Part shown: in pieces, positions 23,791 through 34,930 of the stretch
Position numbering within the stretch: the stretch's first letter is position 1
Layout: each line of letters starts with the position of its first letter
Assembly: GCA_022315425.1 (NCBI GenBank)
Contig: JAIUPT010000037.1
Coordinates: forward strand, 62,001-126,000
Direction of reading: 5' to 3'
Length of the DNA stretch: 64,000 bases
From: Pseudevernia furfuracea
Taxonomy: Eukaryota > Ascomycota > Lecanoromycetes > Lecanorales > Parmeliaceae
Position numbers and translations under genes: made by a program
Notes under the pieces: model-generated
What the model saw: the letters and a program-made list of their open reading frames with translations, nothing else
Database searches by the model: none
Told to the model about the DNA's origin: nothing

Positions 23791-24530
23791 TCGGGTGTGA
23801 GGTCTTCTGTGTATCGATCTCACCCATCCTGGGAAGGCAAATAGGATGCCATCCCATACTAGACCTGTAGTAATGTACACACGCTGGTTCCAGTCTACCG
23901 GGCGGGAGCGGCGATCGATGTCTTCACTGGACTTAGATGTGTCGCAAGAGCGAAGAGTCGCAATACGATTAGAAGATGGAAGAGAGACAAGGTCGAAGAA
24001 GAGAGGCAGCGCTGAAGGTCGGTTCACAATCAAGATGCGCAAGACTGGAAGGCAGACAAGGCTGCGATGGTATTTATAGGCCGAGCCCCGCACCAAGGGC
24101 GCTGCCATGCAGTCATGCATGATGCTACGCCGCATCTGGTAAATGTGATTGGACGGTAGAAGAAACCAAAGGTAGCGGGGGGAAGCAGAGTGTCGGCAAG
24201 CAGTATGTAAAGAATGTGCACCTTCTTCATGTTGTAGAAATCGATATTATTGACGATACGAGTACTCGCTCGCGCTAGTCCGGGTGAAATTCGGCCGCCA
24301 GGAAACCTCCCATCATTCACTTTTCTGAAAAACAACGGTGCCATGATTGTTCTTTCCCATGCGCGGGGTATTGCGCAGAGAAGCTTTGCCAGCCGTAGAG
24401 TATATCTCTCAGCATCCCGTTATTACGTTCAGATCACAACGCCATAAAATGCAAAGATTGAAGTCCTTTGATATCGGAATTGTGTCGAGTAAGCCTGCAG
24501 TGCTTTCTACAGGAGCGAAGACAGCAAGAC

Positions 24531-25751
24531 ATGCTTGCTCCCGCTCCAAAACGAGCAATGCCAAGAAATTTGGGTGGTTGTCTCGGTGCAGTATTGGGCA
24601 AGCACAATGATGTCGAAATTGGTGGCCGGCTTGGTGTGAGTCTTTCTTCTAGCTACCTTGGATTCAAGATCCATTGCCAGTTGCTGCCGCCCATCCACTC
24701 ATTCATCAACCAAAATCCGTCGGAAGAAAGTCTGAATTTATAAAGCGTGGGGCTAAGTAGGCTTACAGAAACGTGAGCTCGGACGCTATGCCTACGAAAA
24801 CATAATGCCGGACTGGCTATACCGCTTGCTTGAAGATGAGGAGAATCAACATCTAAAAGACGCACCTCCCGGAATCTCAGACATCCTCTGCAAGCTACTT
24901 GAGCAAGTTGAGAAAATCGAGACGGTATACCTCTGCCATTCTGCTGTACGTTACGTGGGCAAGATCAAAGCAAAGGGTAAAGATGAGGGTGACAATTTTT
25001 GTGGATATCATAACATCCAAATGCTCTTTAGCTACGTCAACACCTCAGAGACGCATGGTCATGGAATGTTTAATGGTGGTATCCCCTCCATTTGGGAGAT
25101 ACAAGGTATGATCGAGGAGGCTTGGGATCAAGGTTTCAATGAGTCTGGCCGGGCGCAGACGGGCGGGATCAAGGGCACTCGAAAGCATATTGGAACACCA
25201 GAGGTATGCGCAATATCTTTCCGCCCCATGGTGCTGTGGGATATTCTTACAGCGTCTCTGAACTGCTTGTCGGTTACGAATGGTACGCATTGAATACACA
25301 ATTGATATACTTACAGGCCCAAGCACTATTTCGTAGCTTGAAGATCCCTTGCAAAGCGGACAGGTTCCAAGACATCAAAGGTGGCGCCAAGGCATACACG
25401 CAATTGCTCGATTCTGTGGAGCACTATTTCTCTACCTCAGTCACCACTTTCCATTTGACAGGATCTCCCCGAGTCGGAAATACCGGGCTCCCTCCCATCT
25501 ACCTTCAGCGGCCTCGTCACTCTATGACCATTGTTGGCATTGAAAAGCGGAAGGGTGGCTCCCGGAGCCTCCTTGTATTCGATCCAGCTTACGGTCCCTC
25601 CAAGGAAATGTTGAAAATGATCAACCTCACTTCTGCCACAGATGATATTGAGCCCTCAACGTCATTGATTAAGCCTTACCGACGAGGGAGGAGTTATCTC
25701 AAAAGATACCATGCTTTTGAGACCTTGCGTCTTGTAGCACCAACTGCATAA
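24531..25751 (+). CDS. UFSP/ZUFSP-type cysteine peptidase (family C78)
   Basis: Exons 24531-24635, 24769-25203 and 25317-25751 give about 324 aa. Junctions read RLG/KRELG and IGTPE/AQALF without frame change. C78 landmarks appear in order: ELGRYAYENIMPDWL; the nucleophile block DNFCGYHNIQML with its cysteine; PSIWEIQGMIE and AWDQGF; TGGIKGTRKHIGTPE; the histidine block RHSMTIVG; and the aspartate block VFDPAYGPS. Relatives remove ubiquitin or UFM1 from proteins (ZUP1/ZUFSP, UFSP2, fission yeast Mug105). The N-terminal zinc finger of ZUFSP-like members is not visible, so the true start may lie in an earlier exon; the ATG at 24531 is the first clear in-frame one. The catalytic set looks complete. 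The 3' end overlaps the dead fructosamine-kinase-like gene. Confidence 0.78.
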
Positions 25752-26390
25752 CCCTGCGACTTTTCTTCGTTCTCAAAGACGCGTCTGATTGAGTTAGAAA
25801 AGAACTCTTTCCACGTCTCAGTCCATTCAGTGTACTGAGGTGTCGTGCCCTGAAGAGTTGGCACGTAAAAGCCGTGTTTGCCGTCCGGATTTGCCCCGTT
25901 CATGGGCAGTTCTGCCAGACCGCGCGCCAATTTCTGAACATCAGGGAGGTCATCATCGATGCCTACAAAGACGCAGAGGAAGAAATGAATGTTGGGATCG
26001 GAAGCGTAAGTTCCCGAAGCAAAGGGATGGGGGACAATGTACGGGAGCGTTTTGTGAAGTAATTACATTGAGGCAAATTCGCCGGAGACCATGGCTTTCC
26101 CAGTATCATGCTGGGCAACTCTTAAGCTAATTCCGAACCGTCAGCTTGCACCGTTGCGATTTTGGCTGTACGTGTCCAGTAGCTGAATCCGAAAGGGGCG
26201 ACGTCTTCGACTTTGGAGCCTGACAGTAACTCTACGAATGTCAGCTGCTTCAATGGTGAGTATTTTATTGTGCTCTTGCTAGCAGCCCACTTGTTAAGAC
26301 ATTGTCATCGATGAATTGAATCCACTTCTCGTCAACATCAACTGGCTCATCCCAGACGACCTTCCCTTCTTGATCTTCGACTCTCACCAT
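25694..26390 (-). pseudogene. Truncated fructosamine-3-kinase-like gene
   Basis: The minus strand starts with MVRVEDQEGK at 26390. After a broken region it reads SYWTRTAKIATVQADGS, then in another frame GKAMVSGEFASM, an in-frame TAA, HPFASGTYASDPNIHFFL, DDDLPDVQKLARGLAEL, PDGKHGFYVPTLQG and WKEFFSNSIRRVFENEE. This is the order of the first two thirds of the fructosamine/ketosamine kinase fold, whose members repair glycated proteins. A frameshift and a stop break it, and the sequence ends where the C78 peptidase coding region begins on the other strand. The C-terminal catalytic third is therefore missing. The last codons simply read through the antisense of the peptidase gene. Confidence 0.7.
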
Positions 26391-26899
26391 CGTTAACTAT
26401 TTTTTAAGATACGAGGGAGTATGCTCAGTCGCCTCTCGCCTTAGCTATCTGTGCAATGTAATTAGAGGGGCTCAATTGGTCACGTGACTCAATGCCAAGG
26501 CTTGGCACGTCTATCTGTCCGTCCGGGGACCGCGGATTTTCGACATATTCTTTACAGTGGGTCGGGATATATCGCTTGGACAATGTACGGTGAGCAGACC
26601 CGTGATGAATGAGCAAGATATTGGGGCTTTGAGTGTGTTCTAAGGTCGCAGGAAAGCGAACCCTGCTATCATATCTTTAAATTAGGATTGAGAAAGAAAA
26701 AGTGCCTCTTTGATGGGCGGCTGGATAAACCCGATATCTCCAACCCCTGCTCTCTTCAGTTCAGCTTAAGGTCGTAAGGCAACGATGAGGAAAGCTTTGG
26801 TAGGACTACCATCAATCCCCATTCCACCTTTATGTTCTCAACCACCTTCGCCCAGATACCACTACTCTTTAACCACTGCGAGCCACACATTCCCACGTC

Positions 26900-27439
26900 C
26901 CGATCCAAGCAATCAATCTCACAATCACACTCTACATGATCTTCCAAGCCATCTCTCCGCTGCTCCTCGCAACGGCCTCGGATAGCCTTTGGCAGAAGGC
27001 CGATCCTCCCACTCATATACACGGTCTACACAGTCGCGTCGCTAGGGCTAGCACTGAACAAAAGCTGTGCCGTTGATCCTATTCCTGCAGTATGTGCTCG
27101 CGGCGCTGTGCACCAGTTTTCGACCGACGTTCAAATGCGTTGTTGGTGGACATTTCCCCGGCGAGTCCGCGTACCGCGGCTGCGAGTGGGAACATTGCGA
27201 GGTGTGCGCTAGCCGCCATTGTTGTTGCGGTTTTGCAGCCACTAGTGAATGTTTATGGGGAGGGGAGGGTTTTTCACGTTACTGACAGTGTTGAGTGGTG
27301 GTGGGGGCCTGGTGGCGGATCGGCTGGTCAAGAAAACAAGGGAATGGAGTGGAGAAGGGAGAGGATTGAGAAGACATGCGAAGCAAGAACGGAGCAGGGG
27401 CGACTGCGAGAGGAAGAGAGAGAGTTGATGTTTTGGTAG
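26900..27439 (+). pseudogene. MFS transporter relic with internal deletion
   Basis: Near 26910 the frame NLTITLYMIFQAISPLLL matches the second membrane helix of drug-efflux MFS proteins. A frame change gives GRRPILPLIYTVYTVASLGLAL, the GRRP loop and third helix. Then, at 27092-27439, the sequence jumps to the last two helices: LLVDISPASPRTAAAS, IARCALAAIVVAVLQPLVN and a C-terminal MEWRRER. Helices 4-10 are absent. With the frameshift and deletion it cannot be functional. Confidence 0.65.
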
Positions 27440-27902
27440 ATCGGGACTGTAAGAGGATGATTTAATGACCGGGAAAGAGTGCAGTGCCAGCTTTATCCCT
27501 TCATTCTAAAGGCGCATTGGTACTACCCACAAAAAGTTTACCAGAAACTACGAGACGAGAACGTAGGACTCTTGGACCTTTTAAGACAGGGTTCACTGTC
27601 TACGTTATTTGAGGCATCGACTGCGAGGCATGATTCAAGGTAAACCGAATGCTCAAAGCAAAAGATCTCGCCAATAGTTTCATGTCAGCTGGAAAAATCA
27701 ACCTGACACTAGAAGACAATACCACCCTGCTACTAGAACATCCAAATACAATACAAAAAGGTTCCAACTCAAGGCCGTTGCACGTGACACATACCGAGGA
27801 AGTCATGATCTTGAAATAGGCGTTTGCTCAGGGGCCCCGTTTGCTTATGTCTAGCCTTGCGCTGTGGTAAAGCGTATCAAAATGGACGATGAACTCTTTA
27901 CT
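27440..27902. other. No gene; likely 3' flank of the downstream membrane-protein gene
   Basis: No supported open frame. It lies 3' of the minus-strand membrane-protein gene ending at 27903. Confidence 0.5.
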
Positions 27903-29280
27903 TCAAGGATTCGAACCTTCCTGCGGTCCGGACAACTTTGCATACTCTGAAGCGACTCGGCGATCTGCTTCGGCGCTGAGGATATGCGCCCTCGCGGCGG
28001 CTTCTAGCGCAGCTGCGATGCCGCTGAAAGAGCGTCGATCGGTGTTGTTCTGAGATTGAGACGCCGTAGAAACACTGTGTGTTGGCGCTGCTATAATCTC
28101 TGCTGATGCATACTCTTCCAGCTGAACAGGCTCCTCGCCATCTTTGTGACGGTCATCGTGGTCTCTGTTGTTCTTGACTGATCCAATCAGCCTCGTCCCG
28201 AGCCCCTCGTGAAGCAGCAGGTCCTCAATAAACTTTATCACGCCCGCGAAAGAGAAGAACATGTAACAAAACCCAGTGCTCACGATGTAAGCGATGAAGA
28301 CATTACGGCTATTAAGTTTGCCAGCATCTGTATCCAGATTTCTTGTCCATACGAAACCTTGATAGATGGCGAGACCCAAGATGAAAGCAAGGATAGCGTA
28401 AGACATCATGGTATATGGCGCAGATAGAATGAATACGGCGGAAATCGATGCTTTCCTTTCCTTTCTCTCTCCTGGCCCTGTCTCCTCTGGCCCGCTCTGA
28501 GGAGCTGCGCTCAGCCAATCACGGATGAGCTCCGGCCGGTATGACTTTCCAATATCTCTGGACAGAGTACAGGCATAGTAAACCGAGAGGCAGCCGGCCA
28601 CTGTCGCGAAAAGCAGGAAGGCGCGAGCGGTCCAATGCGCTAGACTCAGGTCCGTTAGAGAAAGCGCCGTTAGAGCGACTTGAGCGATAATTGCGCCCTA
28701 TCAAGTTCATCAGCCTACAGAAAATCTTTGATGACTCCAATGAGACCTGGCCTGGTCATCGAGAGACACTCACAGCAACAGCAGTCATGTTGCATTCATT
28801 AGTGACTGAGTCTCGAAAACGTAATACTTCATCATCACTACCCCGAAGTATGACTCGCTGAAGCCTCTCATACTCGGAAGCCGTACTTCCAAAGATAGTC
28901 GATATGAAGAATCCCGCCGTTGGTCCATAAGACTGGGAGAGGATCGCCCTTTCGTATGCTCGAATTTTAAAGGATATCTGGGAGGCTAGCGATAGTATGC
29001 TAAGAATACTGGAGCATCCATTGTGCCTGGTTTGTGACTTCAGTAGAAATTTTTGTGTAAAGATAGTGTTACTCCGGCTGCGCGTAGGAGGCGCGTATTC
29101 TGGTCGTGAGAGCCCAGACTGGAGTAGGATATGAGTTCAAATAAGTCTTCTAAATTGTCTGACACCAGTGCAGAGGAACTTGTGAAGCGAACTTGTGAAG
29201 CGACGGTGGGAGGCGCCGGAGGATATGATAGGTAATGGCATGAATGGCTAGAAGGAGCAGAGAATGAAGGTGAGGCTGTG
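27903..29280 (-). CDS. Multi-pass membrane protein of unknown function
   Basis: The clear part is a minus-strand exon from 28697 to 27903, joined upstream across a GTGAGT...TAG intron to an exon ending at 28774 (NMTAVA/GAIIAQVAL). Further upstream the frame reads FKIRAYERAILSQSYGPT and SEYERLQRVILRG. A still earlier exon (VSDNLEDLFELISYSS) seems to join through a very short intron of about 35 nt. No starting ATG was found, so the 5' end is open. Hydrophobic segments occur at AHWTARAFLLFATVAG, MMSYAILAFILGLAIYQGF and NVFIAYIVSTGFCYMFF, with a polar C-terminal tail of about 100 residues. It resembles uncharacterised fungal membrane proteins only in a general way. Function unknown; partial decay at the 5' end is possible. 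Confidence 0.55.
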
Positions 29281-30148
29281 AATCGCGCGCTAGTGGTACT
29301 CTAGCAGTGCCCTAACCCTAAGTCAGGATCGTCCAACATCGCACCACAGTAGACCGAGCTGTTGAATAAAGAGGGTCTAGACGACTGGTATTGAGTGGAC
29401 TAAGGAGTGTCTATGTAGGAAGGTAGAATACATGTATGTGAGTGCCGTGCCAAGCCACTAGCTAGTAGGGCTGTTTGCCACATTTTCTAACACGAGCCTT
29501 GAATATTTTCGATTCGGGATACATCAGCTCCTATTTGATCGTTAATCTGAGTCCTGAACTTGCCAGGTTTCCTCGCATCCGGCTTTGAGATAGCATATAC
29601 AAAGCCACCTTGGACAAGTTCGAAGATATGTTTCTAGAGGTGAGTGTGCCTGTTCAGATAGCACCAGCGCAATTTTTGTTGTATCTCTGCTAGCTCTGAC
29701 CGAAAAGGCTTGAACGGTGAGCCATTGGAAGGCAATGTGATTGATCAGTAAATGGGTGGGGTTAACAAAGATACAATGATATCTAATGCTTTCTCTCTAC
29801 ACCGAGAGCCGTGCTGTTCTAAAGACGCCTAAAGCTACTCTGCGCCTCTTGGCCTATAGGACACAGGAGACCGCTACTTTATATCGAGCCTTGGCGCCAG
29901 CCGCTGAACCTTTCTTCAGTCATCCATTGGCTATCGGACTCACGATGTGTGTGTGCTTACCCTTCAAAGTCTCACAAATAGCATTCTTCACAACCAACCG
30001 CCGATATCTTTTCGAGGATCTTTGTGCAAGCCATGAAGACTTCGAACCAGTGGACTCTAACTACCGGAAATTGACCCTCCCATTCTGGGCGTACAATGGA
30101 CTCGAGAGGTTCGAGCGCGCAGACGATTGTAGCGAGAATTTTTGTCAT
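29281..30148. other. No gene recognised
   Basis: A plus-strand frame at 29786-30235 (149 codons) has no family signature and overlaps minus-strand F-box-like debris. A pair of CCTAACCC-like units near 29316 is too short to be telomeric. Confidence 0.4.
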
Positions 30149-30960
30149 CTAATAACTCGCAACTACAGGCGACTGATGATACAGATCGTATCGCTTATCT
30201 GTAAACATAGACAGGTCACTCTCGAACATTCGTAGATGCTCCACAAGACCAGGGTCAACACAATCTGAGCAATCGCCAGTCAGGTCTTGGCTCGAAAGAC
30301 TCCGAGAGACGAAAGCGTAGGACACTCTTGTAAACATCTTGAGCGAATTTGAGAGCGTGTAGGCGGGAGTTCGATACGTTTCGTCGCCCACCAGGCAGGA
30401 TACACCAGCTCTTTCATGATTCCAGGATCAATCGGAGCACAAACGTTGCGCTCGTTGGCATGGGTGGAACGAAACTATACAAGCTAGGCGCTCCTATGGA
30501 AGGATGAAAGCCCTTCACCACATCATACTGACATTTCTCTCTGGAAGAAGAGAGCTGTTGTATGCTCCTCAGCAAGGACCTGAACACTTTCATTTCCGCG
30601 TCAACTCGTTTGGAGCCATCGCAAGGTCCTTCCAGAGAGGTGATATGATCTTGCGGCCCCTCCATGATTTGCGGTGACTACTAGACACGAACATCATTTC
30701 CCCGCTAGCAAACAATGATGGCCATAAACGGCGGTTGCATCTCAAGCTCGAAGCCATTGGAGACAATGGGATCTGGGGACTGAAATGGTTTCATACTCGG
30801 CGAGCTTGCGGCTCCAACCACCTGTCTGGACCTTGCAGACGAGATCTTTGATGCGTGAAGATGTGCCATGTACCTGGCTGCCGTTACATTCGATGATCTC
30901 GCCGAGGATTTGAGGTGGCAAGGTGTCCAAGTAGTCTCTGGTCTTTTTCTCAACTTTTCC
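30149..30960 (-). pseudogene. Degenerate F-box protein remnant
   Basis: At about 30930 the minus strand reads LDTLPPQILGEIIECNG, the start of a typical fungal F-box (LPPEIL..I). It is followed, in shifting frames, by stretches such as FRSLLRSIQQL, GAPSLYSFVPP and RSLSSQDLTGDC that could be the remains of its leucine-rich part. Stops break every frame. The family assignment rests mainly on the F-box start. Confidence 0.4.
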
Positions 30961-31398
30961 CTATTCGTCGTTGAAGGTGTATCCTTCTGAGTTTTCTATG
31001 GGGCCCCGTATCTGCCTCGTATCAATTTGATGATTACTTTCTCTTTCTCCTCTGTTCGTGCTGCCCGTTGCCTGTATAAATCGACTTGAATATCTCATTG
31101 CGCCCGGTGGGTTATCTCAATCAGAGGGTAGAACGCCCTCCCGTAGCACGCCCTCCCGTAACGTGTGAGACTTGAGATTTTGCTCAATACCACCGTGTTC
31201 AAGAATATGACAAAACGCGTTATCGACCGCTGCCATGGAGGACTCGTCTTTTCCATAACCTTGGGGTTCCTGAATGTGTAGTGTCAATTCTGTCAATTGA
31301 GCAATTTGGCCTCGAGTGGAGAGATGATCCTTTTGTTCACTATCGTTAGTATAGGCTTAAAAATTGATTGGGCCTGAAACCTTGCCGAGCTATGGAGG

Positions 31399-31710
31399 TC
31401 AACGGAGGTTTAGCGTCAAGTCGGTCAATCCTGGACAGAGACGTTGGATGCCCTCCAGAAAGTAAAGCGGAGTATCCTCCATTCCTGCCCAGTAATCAAC
31501 GTAGTCTATGTGGTGATGGATCGCAAGCGTAGTCAACGAAGGTCCACAAATATCCAAGGCTGAGAACGGAAACCGCTTAAGTTCGGTGAGTCTTATGGGC
31601 GAACAAATGTTTACTAGAGTATTCTCATATCCTTGTTTCGCGTCGATGAGAGATAGGAATGGATCGCAAGGATTGCTCGCAGCCATGAAAGCCGTACAGG
31701 AGACGGTCAT
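31399..31710 (-). pseudogene. F-box/leucine-rich-type fragment
   Basis: A 103-codon minus-strand frame contains LTELKRFPFSALDICGPSL, LAIHHHIDY and IQRLCPGLTDLTLNL, the L..L..CP.LT.L.L cadence of fungal F-box proteins. No F-box precedes it on the same strand. It could belong to the same decayed family as 30149-30960, but in the wrong order to be one gene. Confidence 0.4.
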
Positions 31711-33414
31711 TCCGGACAGAAATTTTCTTCAACTTTCGCCAACCTCTTTTTGCTCCCCAAGCCATCAAATCGTCAACTCCGAAGGTTTTGTCTGCGGTTG
31801 AAAGCTCCAGGAGCTGAGGTTATGGACACTCAAACTTTATACGAACCCGACTTCGTTTTTGGGTTTTGAACAGACTAGCCCTGCTGGGGGCAAATGGTTA
31901 GGGCATGGGCGGGACACAGCCTTGAGTGCTCGTGTCGGATCTGACATCTATCGAAACCGGAAGTTATCGAAACCGGAAGTTGTACCCGGATGTGTGTGGG
32001 TGTGGGAGGGAAGGGGTTAATGTATCAAAAAGGGGGCCATAGGTACTTGGTTGACTTCGATGAAACTACTTCTGTGAGGTCTACTTTCCTTGATGGAGAA
32101 TATTTGAAGACAGCCCAGGTACCTCCACGACAACGGTCCCGGAGTGTGGTGATCTCGAAGCCCGTAAGCACGCCCTCAAAGTAAAAAGCGCAGCACATCA
32201 GAAGTTCTCCAAGAGAAGGCACATGATCTCGCAGTGATGTGGCCAAGGATCGTCGTCCTTTTCCCAGCGGCTGTACGATTGATGCCAGGAATTGCCATGG
32301 TGGTATTATAAAATCTTAGCTCGGCTCCCCGAGGTGCAGGCACGAGCTGTGCGCGGACTTGGGGCTCCGGTACGGACGCTGACTGGGAAGACTGGTCGCG
32401 CACGCTATCCGAAAGCCCTTCCCGCAACTTCATGAGTCGGTCACGGTCGTGTGGTTCATCATCACCCCCAGCGCGATTTCAATGACTTCTCTCGCAGATG
32501 TTCAGCCGCGCTGCCTTTGTATTTGTGGAGATTTTGGCCATCGAAAAGGCAGAGGATTCCCAGACCTGCTGGAGCTGGGGTCGTGACTGGATTCCTTACT
32601 GGGAGATTAGTCTGTATCATGAACAGATTCTCGCGCTTGTATAGATTAAGCAAGGATATGTTTTAAGATGATAATATATGATCGATTGAGGAAAATAGTC
32701 CAAATACATTACTTGAAGTGTATAGATTGGTTGGAGAGAGACTCTTAGATAGACGATACCACCTCTGCGTCACCCCCATCGCCCCACCGCCCCATGCCAT
32801 GCATCAGCGCTAGAACTACACGGACCTCACAGCGCCAACAGAGTGGATTTCACAAACCTCTTTCCCAAGTCGCCTTTGACGGAATCCTAGGGCGTGAGGT
32901 AGGTCTTTTTCAAGAGCCCGGATGTGATATGTAGCGATGGATGCGGCGGTAGATCCCATGGTGTGGCGTGGTCGAGGAGAGGAGGATGTTGGCGTTGCTG
33001 TTGCCGTTTGTGGAGGCGGGCTGAGAGGCGGAGGGGGGGGGTCTTTTATTTTCTACTGTAGTGAGAAATGGGTGGTTCAGTGTTTTGTAGGCAGGGATGT
33101 GTTGGGTTTGGTTTGTGAGGATTAGCCAATGATTGCCGCAGGTATTATATGTGGGTGTAGTCATCTGGTTGCTGCAACATGCTTTTGGCAAACGCAAATC
33201 CATTGGCTTTTTATGTTTTTGGATGTTCCGAGTTCGATGGCAGATGTTACTGTGCATAACACGAATGAACGGAATTTGCTGGTTAAGTATCTGTTCTGCT
33301 GATGCACCTAGTGTACGTACATTGCGTCCCTATCATCGTCTTCTTCTCTAGGCATACATAAATTTCGTCGTGAGTAAAGCACGCATGAGCTGGTTCCATT
33401 TCATCCGAAATTGT
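31711..33414. other. No gene recognised
   Basis: A 16-base direct repeat (ATCGAAACCGGAAGTT, twice in tandem) lies at about 31949-31980. Open frames at 32176-32433, 32462-32653 and 32910-33257 show no family resemblance. The last of them overlaps the probable 3' flank of the LSB1-like gene. Confidence 0.4.
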
Positions 33415-33888
33415 TCAAAAGATGGAATTGACCAAGTCCGAACCTGCTGTCGCTCCGGCACCGAAAATGGCGGCGTTCCCGAGCTTCTCCCCTATCTTCT
33501 TGGCCCATGCTCCATGCTGTGGGAGTACCGGATTAGTATTCGAAGCTTCGCCTGTTGTAGGCCTTATACTACTCACCTGAGGATGCTGTGGGTTGGCAGG
33601 ATGGTTCGGGTCCTGCGCCGCCTGGGCAAGCTGCGGCATGTTGACGTAGTTTTGGGGCCCTTGGGCGTAGCGTGGGTCGATGTAGTTGCTTGGGACTCCT
33701 CCGGGTTGCTACGGCAGCTTGTTAGAAAGCATGAAAATGGTGTTGGGAGAATGCCAAATGCATACGGGGAGCTGGGTCATGATTGATTGGAATTGGGCGG
33801 GGTTGAGGAGGCCGGAATCTCGGAGGAATTCTAGCTCGGTGCGGACGGTGTTGAGGGAACGGTTGGCGGCTGCTGTATCGATGCCCAT
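33415..33888 (-). CDS. LSB1/PIN3-like small protein lacking an SH3 domain
   Basis: Three minus-strand exons (33888-33766, 33708-33577, 33516-33415) give 118 aa. Intron 1 has a CTAAC branch site 8-12 nt before its TAG acceptor, and both junctions are phase 0. The N-terminus (ANRSLNTVRTELEFLRDSG ... QLP) matches the start of yeast LSB1/PIN3-type proteins, which bind Las17 and touch actin patches. The C-terminus (WAKKIGEKLGNAAIFGAGAT, then SDLVNSIF) matches the conserved end of filamentous-fungal relatives. Between them lies only a 44-residue Pro/Gln/Asn-rich linker and no SH3 fold. It may be a short paralogue that competes with the full-length protein. The 5' leader carries a CAA repeat. Confidence 0.7.
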
Positions 33889-33953
33889 TTTATTTTCTTG
33901 GTCGTGGTGTTTGTGGAAGAGGTGCATGTATAATTGAAAGAGATCAGTGTGGT

Positions 33954-33981
33954 GTTGTTGTTGTTGTTGTTGTTGTTGTTG
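33954..33981. repeat. (TTG)n / (CAA)n microsatellite
   Basis: About nine TTG units, read as CAA on the minus strand, lie about 65 nt upstream of the ATG at 33888. They are therefore probably in the 5' leader of the LSB1-like gene. Confidence 0.9.
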
Positions 33982-34145
33982 ACTTGTTCAGCTGTTGTTG
34001 CTGTATGGCAAAATGAGGGAATTCGATAGTTGGCTGGAGATAGGCAAAACACACAAATGCGATGACATCAAGCTTTCAGATAAAGTGCGCGCTGATTGGT
34101 CCAACTCAAGAGGCTCATGCCGCCACTGCCAAGGCTGCCAAGGCC

Positions 34146-34171
34146 CTTTTCTTTTCTTTTCTTTTCTTTTT
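34146..34171. repeat. (TTTTC)n microsatellite
   Basis: Five TTTTC-like units, followed after about 25 nt by a TC run near 34198. Confidence 0.9.
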
Positions 34172-34930
34172 CATTACAGTACGGTATCTTAATCATCTCT
34201 CTCTCTCTTTTTTCCGCTTTCTATAACGACGAGATCAAGTATCATATTTTATCTCACAAGCAGAAGCTTTGGATTCATATCTCGATGTAACTATTCTTTT
34301 CCTCTTTTGGCGACTCTACAAGGCATAATTGGACTTTTATCCACGTACTTCTCTGCTAGACTTGGATCGATAGCAGCAGCAACAGAATCAGTAGCAATAG
34401 CAATAAATAGCCAGTGCCGCAGCTGCTATGGTATTGAGCCAACGAATACATGGCTCTACGGGCCCCTCCTAATGTTTTGGCGATCTCAGTCTCAGTATAG
34501 GATTGGAAACTTGGATCGCCGTGTTGCTGCAGACACAGGAAGAAAGATGGTTGGTCGAAGATAGTTGTGATTGCTGCGCATCGTCTCTATCCCGCGGAGC
34601 GGCCCACCCATAGCGTGACCATCGAAAGTGCTCAGCCTGGCCAGAGCTAAGATCTCGCAATCAAAGCGGGACACAGCGCCACCTTCATGCATCTTGGGTA
34701 CACTATATCCCGAGCTTCCTCCCTAATCATGTTTAAACATGCAGCCTTTGGTGGTGTTTGGCTGTTTCATCGCCATCAATGTTACCCACACCTTCCATCC
34801 ATCTTGCCCGCTTCAATTGTAGCAGCTGTTACTTATAACGGCTCCCGATCACCTATCGCTATGTTCTTCGATCACTTTCCACTTCGCCCCAAGTATTGTG
34901 AACACTCAATCCAGGCAGTCTCAGCCACGG

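Larger units (their letters stand above)
33889..34930. other. Intergenic region between two divergent genes
   Basis: Holds the leader and promoter of the minus-strand LSB1-like gene and the promoter of the plus-strand rhodopsin-like gene, together with simple repeats. No supported coding region. Confidence 0.55.

Noticed and set aside
27903..27925. tRNA-like GGTTCGAATCC box (minus strand)
   Set aside because: It is inside the coding end of a membrane-protein gene. No matching A box or acceptor stem was found at the right distance.
29310..29325. Telomere-like CCCTAACCCTAA
   Set aside because: Only about two units, in the middle of ordinary sequence with no further array.
31095..31180. D-arm-like TATCTCAATCAGAGGGTAGAAC suggesting a tRNA
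   Set aside because: No T-loop box or closing acceptor stem follows; short direct repeats (ACGCCCTCCCGTA) explain the pattern.
33095..33351. Short plus-strand frame (CRITRMNGICWLSICSAD) near 33133-33351
   Set aside because: No family match and antisense to a poorly supported frame in an intergenic region.
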